From assembly GCF_009389585.1 (NCBI RefSeq), contig NZ_VIYG01000003.1:293372-341142 (forward strand): a stretch of DNA of 47,771 nt, in the 5' to 3' direction. Below the pieces are notes generated by a model. That model saw only the letters and a program-made list of their open reading frames with translations, had not been told where the DNA came from and ran no database searches. Origin of the DNA: Oceanobacillus sp. CFH 90083. GTDB taxonomy: Bacteria; Bacillota; Bacilli; Bacillales; Amphibacillaceae. Numbering within the stretch: the first letter of the stretch is position 1; every line of letters begins with the position of its first letter. Position numbers and translations under genes: made by a program. Positions 34,412 through 42,552 of the stretch are shown in pieces.

Positions 34412-34788
34412 AATAAAACTAGATTCGGCGGGTTTGTTTTTAATAATTAACGGGGCTGTCGCAAAATGTATGGTGTGCATTTGATGACAGCCCCAATATT
34501 GCATACAACCTGAACAATGTCTAAAATTAAAGGATGCGATTTTTTGAATAACAATTTAGATATCTTAGTTGCAACTGGAATAGACTTGGACAAGACGAGA
34601 CAAAAGTTCAAAGCTTAGGTAAGGCTTAGTCCGGTGGATACCATAATGCATTAGGGTTTGATGTTGAGAAAAACAATAAGAATCATTAAAAAAGTATAGG
34701 CAGCGTTGTTAATATATTTTTCTCTTAATATAGACTAAATACATTTCAGAATCCTGTGATGCTTCATGGTTTTAAAGATGTGAACACC
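34412..34788. other. Gene-free stretch with an IS-end-like hairpin
   Basis: No terminator with a proper T-tract follows gnd. The dyad GGGGCTGTC (34452-34460)/GACAGCCCC (34486-34494), extended inward by GCAAAATG/CATTTG, is the main structure. GGGCTGTCgCAAAA resembles the ends of several Gram-positive insertion sequences. Beyond it, 34517-34618 is a 33-codon frame (MSKIKGCDFLNNNLDILVATG...) without a ribosome binding site, not recognised and perhaps a gene fragment. Nothing else is seen. Confidence 0.45.
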
Positions 34789-35514
34789 TCAGCTATTCAA
34801 TTTATATATTTCATGTGCCATGGATTCTAAAATATAAAGAACAGGTACCTGTGTTGTGATATTTGCATTTTCAAACCACTCTTCCGTGACATAGTAAGGG
34901 ATGTTGATATCCGATATTTTGGCAATCGTGGAGTGTTTGTTATTCGTGATACTGATAATTTTACTTCCTTCCTGCTTCATTTGATTCAGGTGAGTAACGG
35001 TAAAATCTGTTTCTCCCGAGACGGATAAAGCAATGGTAATGCTATTGTAACGTAAGCTGGAATGAACCGGGAAGAGAGGATCTTTAATATATAATGAAAA
35101 TTTACCTAAGCTTGAAAAATATCTTGCTCCGTATTCGGCAAGAATTCCGGAGGTTCCTATACCGATGAAAATGACGCTATCTGCATTGTTTACCAGCTTT
35201 GCAGCCTCCCTGATATCTTCTTCTATATCCCCTTTTAATGTCCGATCAAAAAATTCTGTTACAGAATGCCGGGCATCCTTTAAAATAGTTTTTTTATTTC
35301 CTTCTAAATGCATTTTCAGCTTTACTTTAAATTCAGAAAAACCTTCACAATTTATTTTCCTGCAAAAACGTAAAATCGTAGCTGTGGATACATGGGTTTC
35401 ATCAGCAAGCTCCCGAATCCGCATATAAGCTACTTTTTCACTATGTTGACTGATATAGTTATACAAAGAAGTTTCTAACTCATTGAACGAAGCAATCATC
35501 TCATGGGTAAACAT
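34789..35514 (-). CDS. RpiR/MurR family transcriptional regulator (HTH plus SIS domain)
   Basis: 241 residues. N-terminal HTH_6: YISQHSEKVAYMRIRELADETHVSTATILRFCRKINCEGFSEFKVKLKMHL, a clear RpiR signature. C-terminal SIS sugar-phosphate domain from ~100 (VIFIGIGTSGILAEYGARYFSSLG, ALSVSGETDFTVTHLNQMKQEGSKIISITNN). It senses a phosphosugar and regulates a neighbouring catabolic operon. It is divergent from licR and lies between gnt and lic genes, so either could be the target; a 20-bp palindrome at 35586-35605 upstream of its start is the best operator. A related half-conserved site precedes licH (42407-42426). ATG 35514 follows AGGAGAATCTTGCATA on the minus strand. Confidence 0.87.
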   Translation of the reverse strand: MFTHEMIASFNELETSLYNYISQHSEKVAYMRIRELADETHVSTATILRFCRKINCEGFSEFKVKLKMHLEGNKKTILKDARHSVTEFFDRTLKGDIEEDIREAAKLVNNADSVIFIGIGTSGILAEYGARYFSSLGKFSLYIKDPLFPVHSSLRYNSITIALSVSGETDFTVTHLNQMKQEGSKIISITNNKHSTIAKISDINIPYYVTEEWFENANITTQVPVLYILESMAHEIYKLNS

Positions 35515-35585
35515 TATGCAAGATTCTCCTTTTAAACATCCTCTTAATAATAAAAATTCGTACTTATTATTAACTTTAACACATG

Positions 35586-35605
35586 TTGTTACATATATGA
35601 AACAA
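35586..35605. promoter_or_regulatory. 20-bp near-perfect palindrome between RpiR and licR genes
   Basis: TTGTTACATATATGAAACAA differs from its reverse complement only at the symmetric sixth positions. It lies 72 nt upstream of the RpiR start in the 319-nt divergent gap. The gap holds no gene; the rest is AT-rich leader sequence. Confidence 0.6.
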
Positions 35606-35833
35606 ATGCCTTTTTACGTTATTAAAATGAAGTGCCCCCTCTCTATAACTTGCTTCATATCCTTGCCTGCTGCCTGAAAAATGATAATCTGATAATAGGG
35701 GATCAACACCAATTTCAATATAGTTTGTCAACCATAGAAGATCGATGATGAATGTTCTCCTTTTCAACAAGTGTGTTTTAGGAATATGTTAGGATATAAG
35801 ATGATATATTGTTCTTGCTTAGGAAGTGATTTC

Positions 35834-37750
35834 ATGAATACACGTATACAAAAGATACTTAAAGAATTGAGATTAGCTCAGGGGTTCCTGACCAGTTCCG
35901 ACATTGCTTCTTTGCTGCAGGTTAGTTCCAAAACGATACGTAATGATGTGAAGGTGTTAAATGAGCTACTAGAATCATATGGCGCACAGGTAGTATCTTC
36001 AAGGGGAAAAGGGTATCGGCTTATGGTTAAAAATGAACGATTATTTTATCAATTTGTCCAGACGCAAATGAATGAACAACGGGAGAACATTCCTTCTAAT
36101 CACCAGGATCGTGTCAAATACTTAATGGAAAAGCTGTTAATGCGTTCGGATTATAGTAAAATGGATGCTTTGGCAGACGACCTGTATATAAGTCGCTCTA
36201 CTTTACAGCATGATTTAAAGCATATTCGCGACATATTAAAGGGATATAACTTAGTTTTGGATCAAAAACCTTACTATGGTATCAAGGTTATTGGCGATGA
36301 GAGTCAAATTAGGTATTGTATCTCTGAGTATTTATTTAATCAACAACCAGTCTTAAACGATAATATGGACGACTGGTTAGATATTTTATCTAAAAAAGAA
36401 TTGGAAGTCATTAAAGACAGTGTCTTATTTAATCTAAGAAAATATCATATTATTATTTCAGATATCAGCTTACAAAATCTAATAACGCATATTGCGATTG
36501 CATGTAAGCGGATTTGTGAAAGCCATCCCGTACAGATGATTTATCACCATCTCAAAGAAATAGAGACCACAAAAGTTTTCTTAGTTGCAAAAGAAATCAC
36601 AAAAACGATTCAAGAAAAACTGCAAATTTCCTTTTCTAAACATGAGATTGCATATTTGGCTATTCATTTACAAGGTACAAAGATTACAAATTCTTCTATT
36701 CAAAATGCAGAAATTATTTCAGTTATAGATAATGATATTCAGGAAACAGTTCAAGAAATGTTAAAACGCATTGATGATGAGTACGGATTCCATTTATCTG
36801 ATGATGAAGAAGTACTGTTAACGATGAGCTTGCATTTAAAACCAGCAATAAGCCGGTATAAATACAGGATGAACATCAGGAATCCGATGCTGGACGATAT
36901 TAAATCAAAATACCGGTTGTCCTTTGATGCTGCATTAATTGGGGCGCAAGTAGTACAAGAAAAGATGGGTTTCCTGATTGATGAGAATGAGATTGGTTAC
37001 TTGGCTCTCCATATTGAATTAGCGCAAGAGAGGCAAAAGAAGAATAAAAAGGATGTTCCAAGATGTCTCGTAGTTTGTGCATCTGGACTGGGCAGTGCAC
37101 AGCTTTTAGTGTATAAGCTGCAAAATGAATTTGGGGACCAGTTACATATTATCGGTACAACAGAGTATTATAATTTGCGACAACAGTCTTTTGCGAACAT
37201 CGATGTTATCATCAGCACGATTCCAATTGAAGAAAAGTTACCTGTTCCAGTTATACATGTAAGCACCATTCTTGGTGAGACGGATGTAAGTAAAATTAAT
37301 ACTTTATTAGTGCAAGGAGAGGTTTTATCTGAAAAGTATTTACGAAAAAGATATACATATTTTCAAAAGAATTTTGATACGTGGAAAGAGGTCTTATCGT
37401 TTATCTGTAAAGAGCTTGAATCCGATGGCCAGGTGAATGAGTGCTATTTAGAGTCGGTGCTGCAACGGGAGAGCTTTTCTCCAACCAGTTTTGGTAATAT
37501 GGTCGCCATTCCTCACCCCATTGAACCGCAAACAGAAGATACATTTTGGTCAATTGTTACACTTCAAAAGTCTATTCAATGGGGAGACAAGCCTGTGCAG
37601 TTAATCGTGTTATTAAATATTAGCAAAAATATTAAACGTGATCTGAAACCAATGTATACTTTATTAATGAAACTATTAGACGATAAAAATATGGTGAAAG
37701 AAATCTTACAATGTAAGACGTATGAACAATTAATAGAGATAATTAAATAA
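35834..37750 (+). CDS. licR: LicR-type PRD transcriptional activator (HTH, two PRDs, EIIB, EIIA)
   Basis: 638 residues with the full BglG/ManR/LicR activator layout. HTH_11 at 1-60 (IQKILKELRLAQGFLTSSDIASLLQVSSKTIRNDVKVLNELL), second HTH at ~90-150 (LADDLYISRSTLQHDLKHI), PRD1 (~185-290: ITHIAIACKR and IAYLAIHLQG), PRD2 (~300-395: LTMSLHLKP and IGYLALHIEL), EIIB-like domain with Cys415 in LVVCASGLGSAQLL, and EIIA-like domain with His561 in VAIPHPIEPQ. It is activated or inactivated by PTS phosphorylation and should switch on the licBAC genes that follow. ATG 35834 has AGGAAGTGA upstream; the frame from 35771 does not. Terminator follows. Confidence 0.9.
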   Translation: MNTRIQKILKELRLAQGFLTSSDIASLLQVSSKTIRNDVKVLNELLESYGAQVVSSRGKGYRLMVKNERLFYQFVQTQMNEQRENIPSNHQDRVKYLMEKLLMRSDYSKMDALADDLYISRSTLQHDLKHIRDILKGYNLVLDQKPYYGIKVIGDESQIRYCISEYLFNQQPVLNDNMDDWLDILSKKELEVIKDSVLFNLRKYHIIISDISLQNLITHIAIACKRICESHPVQMIYHHLKEIETTKVFLVAKEITKTIQEKLQISFSKHEIAYLAIHLQGTKITNSSIQNAEIISVIDNDIQETVQEMLKRIDDEYGFHLSDDEEVLLTMSLHLKPAISRYKYRMNIRNPMLDDIKSKYRLSFDAALIGAQVVQEKMGFLIDENEIGYLALHIELAQERQKKNKKDVPRCLVVCASGLGSAQLLVYKLQNEFGDQLHIIGTTEYYNLRQQSFANIDVIISTIPIEEKLPVPVIHVSTILGETDVSKINTLLVQGEVLSEKYLRKRYTYFQKNFDTWKEVLSFICKELESDGQVNECYLESVLQRESFSPTSFGNMVAIPHPIEPQTEDTFWSIVTLQKSIQWGDKPVQLIVLLNISKNIKRDLKPMYTLLMKLLDDKNMVKEILQCKTYEQLIEIIK

Positions 37751-37768
37751 AATAAGAATGCTGCATTA

Positions 37769-37799
37769 CCCGGGGAATGAATGCTTTCCCGGGATTTTT
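37769..37799 (+). terminator. Terminator after licR
   Basis: CCCGGGGAA (37769-37777) pairs with TTTCCCGGG (37785-37793), then ATTTTT. Confidence 0.85.
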
Positions 37800-37863
37800 C
37801 CTGTTCCCTTTTCTAACTTGGTGTTAGGAATTTCCCTTGTCAACGGAAAATGAGTCTCTGCAA

Positions 37864-37878
37864 ATGAATGCGTTTACA
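37864..37878 (+). promoter_or_regulatory. CcpA cre site upstream of the lic operon
   Basis: ATGAATGCGTTTACA matches the cre consensus WTGNAARCGNWWWCA with one mismatch (T for A at position 6). Its end forms the -35 box TTTACA (37873-37878); a -10 follows as GATATA (37896-37901, 17-nt spacer) or TATAAA (37898-37903). The leader to licB (about 140 nt) contains AGATAGA/TCTATCT pairing. No clear LicR site could be recognised. Confidence 0.65.
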
Positions 37879-38046
37879 ATTTATAATGAAAATAAGATAT
37901 AAACGGAAGAGATAGACATGTTCTTCCTGATAAAGGAGATGATGATACAGGAGATTTTTCTCATCGGTATTTAAAAGGGTATCTCTATCTAAAAAATTAT
38001 ATCCAAAGAGTAGTTTGAACAATTACATTTAATGGAGGAATGTGAA

Positions 38047-38367
38047 ATGAAAAAAGCGTTGATTATTTGTGCAGGTGGTATGTCGTCTTCTTTGTTGGCA
38101 AAAAAAGCGACGGAGTATTTAATGGGGAAGGATTATGATATTAAGGTGGATGCTGTTTCTGCGTCTGAAGGTGCTAAGCGAATAGAGAATAGCGATTTTG
38201 ATTTATTCCTAGTGAGCCCGCAAACAAAAATGTATTATCAAAATCTGAAAAAGGCTGGGGATCGTGTCGGTAAACCAGTAGTAAATATACCGCCGCAGGC
38301 ATATATTCCTATTCCAATGGGGGTGGAAAAATTAAGTAATCTAATTTTACAGGAACTTCCCGAATAA
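38047..38367 (+). CDS. licB: PTS lactose/cellobiose-family EIIB component
   Basis: 106 residues, the usual size. Phosphorylation site Cys8 in ALIICAGGMSSSLLAKKA, followed by the typical DVDAVSASEG and the D-L-F-L-V-S-P-Q strand. It passes phosphate from EIIA (licA) to cellobiose or lichenan oligomers during import through EIIC (licC). ATG 38047 is chosen; TGGAGGAA lies 8-14 nt before it, and the frame from 38032 would begin inside that site. First gene of the lic unit; 152 nt before licA, an unusually wide gap that contains no gene. Confidence 0.9.
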   Translation: MKKALIICAGGMSSSLLAKKATEYLMGKDYDIKVDAVSASEGAKRIENSDFDLFLVSPQTKMYYQNLKKAGDRVGKPVVNIPPQAYIPIPMGVEKLSNLILQELPE

Positions 38368-38519
38368 TAATCTGTTGCAGATGCAGGTTTAAGTTTAAAA
38401 GGGCAATGAGATGTGGTCGTTTTGCCACCGCTATGACGATTACTTCCACTGAATTATCGGAACAAGCCCTTATTAAAAAATGATAGCTGCTGGATATGAG
38501 ATGTGAAGGGGGATATTTA

Positions 38520-38837
38520 ATGGATCAGGAACAAATACAGCGCATTGCCTTTGAAATTATTTTGCACAGCGGATCATCAAGAACGATGATCCATGAAGCC
38601 TTTGCCATGATGCGAAATAATGAATTGACATATGCTGTAGACAAGCTACAGGAAGCAAATGAAGAAGTATTGCTGGCACATCAATCGCAAACGGCATTAA
38701 TGCAGCAATATTCATCTGGAGAAACTGTCCATATGGATATTATTATGGTTCATGCACAGGATCACTTAATGACGACGATGACGTTGAGAGAAGTTGCGTT
38801 AGAAATGCTGCATCTATATGAAAAACTCGAAAAATAA
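38520..38837 (+). CDS. licA: PTS lactose/cellobiose-family EIIA component
   Basis: 105 residues, a three-helix-bundle EIIA. Active site His78 in MVHAQDHLMTTMTLRE, and the preceding helix EEVLLAHQSQTALMQQYSSG are diagnostic of EIIA-Lac/Cel. It takes phosphate from HPr and gives it to LicB. ATG 38520 follows GAAGGGGGAT. Its stop codon overlaps the ATG at 38837 by one base (TAATG), so the next gene is translationally coupled or starts slightly later at 38852. Confidence 0.92.
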   Translation: MDQEQIQRIAFEIILHSGSSRTMIHEAFAMMRNNELTYAVDKLQEANEEVLLAHQSQTALMQQYSSGETVHMDIIMVHAQDHLMTTMTLREVALEMLHLYEKLEK

Positions 38838-38851
38838 TGAGGGATTTGTAT

Positions 38852-39355
38852 ATGAAAAACGATGAAAAGACACAAATTGAACAAAACAGGAAAAAATTTA
38901 GTATTAAATCCATGTATTTTAATCGATATTTATTGGTAAGGTATGTTTCTGCATTATTCTTTTTTACTAATTTATACTGGATGATTTCCTTATTGATTAG
39001 CGATTCATCATTATATGTTATCCCGTTGATATTAATGGCTGGGTTGTTATTCAGTATTGCAGAGCAAGTGAAAATATATAGTAACCATACCAATAACGCT
39101 AAATACACCAAATACAGTTATTTAATGCTGCTTATTACAAATTTAATTTTAATTATACCAACATGCTTTTCTTCATCATTTACGCAATTGTTTCCTTTTC
39201 TTTTAAATCAAGAGAAGTCTAAAATATTGGTTTTGATTATTTTGGTTGCCGGGATATTACTGAGTGCATTGATTCTCTATCGCTTAAATCAGATTAAACA
39301 TAATGAAGATAAGCATTATGAACGAATCAAGAATTATGAAAAGGCTGTTAATTAA
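38852..39355 (+). CDS. Small membrane protein embedded in the lic PTS operon, function unknown
   Basis: 167 residues. A basic N-terminal stretch (NDEKTQIEQNRKKFSIKSMYFNRYLLVRY) leads into four hydrophobic helices: FFFTNLYWMISLLI, LYVIPLILMAGLLFSIAEQ, YSYLMLLITNLILIIPTCFS and ILVLIILVAGILLSALILYRL, then a charged tail. Not recognised as a named family. It lies between licA and licC, 24 nt before licC, and is surely part of the operon, so a role in assembly or control of the EIIC is conceivable but unproven. Start ATG 38852 uses GAGGG (38840-38844); ATG 38837, overlapping the licA stop, is the alternative. Confidence 0.75.
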   Translation: MKNDEKTQIEQNRKKFSIKSMYFNRYLLVRYVSALFFFTNLYWMISLLISDSSLYVIPLILMAGLLFSIAEQVKIYSNHTNNAKYTKYSYLMLLITNLILIIPTCFSSSFTQLFPFLLNQEKSKILVLIILVAGILLSALILYRLNQIKHNEDKHYERIKNYEKAVN

Positions 39356-39379
39356 TATAGTTAGAAATGAGGGATTCCA

Positions 39380-40744
39380 ATGGCATCGGAAAGTGGAGAA
39401 AATAAAGTATTTGCTTTTTTAGAAAAATATCTGATGGGGCCTATGGGGAAAGTTGCATCTCTTCGTGTTGTGCGCGCAATCATGGCTGCCGGGATGGCGT
39501 CTATTCCATTTGTAATCGTAGGGTCCATGTTTTTAGTGCTAAACGTATTGCCGCAGACACTTACCTTCTTGCAAGGCTTTTTTGATAATACATTTTTTAG
39601 AATCAGTGATCTATATATGTTAGCGAATAAAGCAACGATGGGAATACTCGCAATCTATTTCGGTCTTGTGATTGGTTATGAATATACAAAAATTTATGCC
39701 GAGGAGGAAGAGTTAAATCTCAGTCCTTTAAACGGTGCTTTGCTATCGATGTTTGCCTTTTTTATCACTATCCCCGAAATCATATTAGAAAATGGTCTGA
39801 TGTCACTCGTACATCAGATTGACGAAAATAATATGACGGTTCACGGATGGCAAATGGTAGAAGATGGTGTAAGCCGTTTAGGAGCGACAGGGATATTTAC
39901 AGCAATTCTTATGTCTGTCTTAGCGGTGCAGATATACCGACACTGTGTGAAGAAAAAATGGGTCATAAAAATGCCTGAAGCAGTACCAGAAGGCGTATCC
40001 AGATCATTCACCGCGTTAATTCCGGCATTTTTAGTTGCTTTTGCTGTTTTATTAGTTAATGGAATTTTAATAGCATTAGGTACGGATATATTTAAATTAG
40101 TAGCCATTCCCTTTGGATTCGTAGTAAATATTACAAATAGCTGGTTAGGTATTCTGGTTATTTACTTTGTCGTCCATGCACTTTGGATTGTAGGCATCCA
40201 TGGGGCAACGATTGTTTTTGGGTTTTTGACACCAATTTTTCTTTCAAATATACAATCGAATATAGATGGCGCTAATATTCCGCTGGCAGGAGAATTTAAC
40301 AATGCTTTCGTAACGATTGGCGGCTCTGGAGCGACTTTAGGTTTATGTATATTTATTGCATTTATGGCTAAATCAAAACAATTAAGTGTTTTAGGTAAAG
40401 CAGCTCTTGCACCCGGTATCTTTAATATTAACGAACCATTAATATTTGGATTACCGATTGTTTATAATCCTTTCTTAGCAATCCCATTCTTTTTAGCGCC
40501 AATGGTATCAGCATCAATCGGTTATTGGGCGATAAAACTGGGATTTGTTGAATCAATTATTGCAATGATGCCTTGGCCTACACCAGTAGGAATCAGTGGT
40601 TTTATTAGTACAGGCGGAAGCTATATGGCAGCAATTGTTTCAGTGCTTTGTGCTTTTGTAGCATTTCTGATTTGGCTTCCATTCATTAAAATGTATGATA
40701 AGAAGTTAGTTGATCAGGAAAAAGGGGAAGACGCGTTAATTTAG
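39380..40744 (+). CDS. licC: PTS cellobiose/lichenan EIIC permease
   Basis: 454 residues, typical for EIIC of the Lac/Cel family. N-terminal FAFLEKYLMGPMGKVASLRVVRAIMAAGMASIPFVIVGSMFLVL is highly characteristic; further FNINEPLIFGLPIVYNPFLAIPFFLAPMVSA, the conserved NEP substrate loop, and PWPTPVGISGFISTGGSY. About ten membrane segments. It imports cellobiose or longer beta-glucan oligomers, phosphorylated by LicA and LicB. Separate EIIA, EIIB and EIIC genes in the order B-A-(x)-C. The usual licH follows only after a lipoprotein gene. ATG 39380 has ATGAGGGAT upstream. Confidence 0.93.
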   Translation: MASESGENKVFAFLEKYLMGPMGKVASLRVVRAIMAAGMASIPFVIVGSMFLVLNVLPQTLTFLQGFFDNTFFRISDLYMLANKATMGILAIYFGLVIGYEYTKIYAEEEELNLSPLNGALLSMFAFFITIPEIILENGLMSLVHQIDENNMTVHGWQMVEDGVSRLGATGIFTAILMSVLAVQIYRHCVKKKWVIKMPEAVPEGVSRSFTALIPAFLVAFAVLLVNGILIALGTDIFKLVAIPFGFVVNITNSWLGILVIYFVVHALWIVGIHGATIVFGFLTPIFLSNIQSNIDGANIPLAGEFNNAFVTIGGSGATLGLCIFIAFMAKSKQLSVLGKAALAPGIFNINEPLIFGLPIVYNPFLAIPFFLAPMVSASIGYWAIKLGFVESIIAMMPWPTPVGISGFISTGGSYMAAIVSVLCAFVAFLIWLPFIKMYDKKLVDQEKGEDALI

Positions 40745-40900
40745 ATCATTAACATGGTTTTTAAATCACAATTTAGCAGAAACAATATAGCCGATTCATG
40801 CAATGAAGAAACGGAAGACATCTAATGTAGAGGAATAGGGTCAGTCAGATAATATGCTTCAGCTTAAGGACTTTGACCAGGAATTTAGTCGTTGGCATAG

Positions 40901-40944
40901 GATACAAATAACCCGTCTCCCTTAGCAGGCGGGTTATTTGTATC
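40901..40944. terminator. Strong hairpin after licC, probable transcript end
   Basis: GATACAAATAACCCG (40901-40915) is exactly mirrored by CGGGTTATTTGTATC (40930-40944) over 15 bp with a 14-nt loop. There is no T-tract behind it, so termination is not certain; it could instead protect the 3' end of the licBAC mRNA or separate the levels of licC and the next gene. The rest of the gap 40745-41018 shows nothing clear. Confidence 0.6.
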
Positions 40945-41018
40945 AAAACAGAAAAGAAGGGAGGATTAAAAATTGCTGCTGATTACTTATGAAAATAAAA
41001 AGCAAAGGAGTGCATGGA

Positions 41019-42347
41019 ATGAAGAAAACATTGAAATTTTCAAGCATTTTAATGGGAATGATAGTGACTCTATTTGTCTTAGCCAGTTGTTCATCGGGGA
41101 CATCTGAAGTCGATGATAACCAGCTGACAGGAGTATATTCCATTCATGTAGGGGGTTATGACTGGGGACCAGGTGTTGATAAAGTTACCGTAGAATTTAA
41201 CAAAATTCTTGATGAAATTCCGAAAGAGGAGATTCTTATTGAGGAAACAAAAGAAGTAATTGATCCTGGTGATAGCACGTCTATAATCGAAGAATCCTTT
41301 GAGCGGGAAGTTGTAGATGCTTACTATGTGGATGAAAAAGGAGAAAGTTCGGAGGAGCCGACACCATTCGTTGTGTTTGAATTATATGTGAGTCCGGAAG
41401 AAGGGAATCCTTTTGTATATAATGTGGAAAAATCGCGTAATGCGTGGAGCGACCCATATTATTTATCCTTCTCATTAATAGAAGGAGAGACTCTTGTATC
41501 TGATGGAAAAGAAGTGGAAGAGATGAACATTGAGCAAGATCCGGAAGAAAGAACAACGGATGCAGACCAGTTTGAGTATGATTCATTTGAAGCTGGCAAT
41601 GGAACAACTTTTAATTATGCACACTATTCTCCTGAAACAGATACAGATACTTTATTTGTTTGGCTGCATGGCGGCGGGGAAGGTGATGGTGTGGAAAATA
41701 CAGATCCATCTGTAGCTTTATTAGCTAATAAAGCTGCCATTTTAGCAAATAGTCCTTTCCAGCAGACAATAGGAAATGCACATGTTTTGGTTCCTCAAAG
41801 TCCTACAATGTGGCTGGATATGGATGGGGAAGGTACCCGAACAACTGATGGAACGTCTTATTATGACGAATCCTTGAAAGAAATGATTGACTTTTATAAA
41901 GAAGAGGTTGGTGCTTCTAAAGTTGTGTTAGCGGGGCCATCAAATGGAGGTTACATGGTTCTGAGGTTGGCCGTTCTGTATCCAGATGCTTTTGATGCGC
42001 TCATACCAATATGTGAGGGCTACGAGGATCGTTTTCTGACAGATTCCCAATTAGAGGCTATTAAAGATATTCCAATGTTTTTTATCTATAGTGAAGACGA
42101 TGATACTCTTCTTCCCGAAGAGCATACTGTCCCGACAGTGGAACGTCTACGTAAGTTGGATGGATCTGAAATAGCGGTTTCTTCTACAGAAACAGTAATA
42201 GATACATCCGGGGAACATAAGGACGAGAATGGTGATCCTCATCAATATGATGGGCACTGGTCCTGGGTTTATTTCTATAACAATGAATCGTTTGCTGATG
42301 ATAATACGCCAGTCTTTGAATGGATTGAAAAGCAACTGGCGGAATAA
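41019..42347 (+). CDS. Lipoprotein with alpha/beta-hydrolase (esterase/peptidase-like) domain
   Basis: 442 residues. Lipobox at the end of MKKTLKFSSILMGMIVTLFVLASC, so it should be anchored outside the membrane. Residues ~30-190 form an acidic beta-rich N-terminal domain (GVYSIHVGGYDWGPGVDKVTVEF). The hydrolase domain starts at ~195 with FNYAHYSPETDTDTLFVWLHGGGEGDG (HGGG oxyanion loop), nucleophile Ser in VVLAGPSNGGYMVLRLAVLYPDAFDA (G-x-S-x-G type), acidic residue region FIYSEDDDTLLP and His in DGHWSWVYF. Relatives are feruloyl/acetyl-xylan esterases or prolyl-oligopeptidase-like proteins. Placed between licC and licH, it may deacylate plant polysaccharide or modify beta-glucan before uptake. 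ATG 41019 has AAAGGAG 8 nt upstream. Confidence 0.8.
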   Translation: MKKTLKFSSILMGMIVTLFVLASCSSGTSEVDDNQLTGVYSIHVGGYDWGPGVDKVTVEFNKILDEIPKEEILIEETKEVIDPGDSTSIIEESFEREVVDAYYVDEKGESSEEPTPFVVFELYVSPEEGNPFVYNVEKSRNAWSDPYYLSFSLIEGETLVSDGKEVEEMNIEQDPEERTTDADQFEYDSFEAGNGTTFNYAHYSPETDTDTLFVWLHGGGEGDGVENTDPSVALLANKAAILANSPFQQTIGNAHVLVPQSPTMWLDMDGEGTRTTDGTSYYDESLKEMIDFYKEEVGASKVVLAGPSNGGYMVLRLAVLYPDAFDALIPICEGYEDRFLTDSQLEAIKDIPMFFIYSEDDDTLLPEEHTVPTVERLRKLDGSEIAVSSTETVIDTSGEHKDENGDPHQYDGHWSWVYFYNNESFADDNTPVFEWIEKQLAE

Positions 42348-42552
42348 GAGATACTCTATTTCTTTTTAAAGCAGGAAGCTCAAATTATCATTGGGTTCGA
42401 AACGTGTTGTTACATTTTCGGGACAAATGACTTCTCCTGTTATTAAAAACGAAATGTTCCCTTGCTATTTATAACTTACTAGATATTGATACAATGAATT
42501 TATAAAGAAAAGTTAAAACATGTTTTTTTAAATACTTGGAGGTGCGTGGAGC

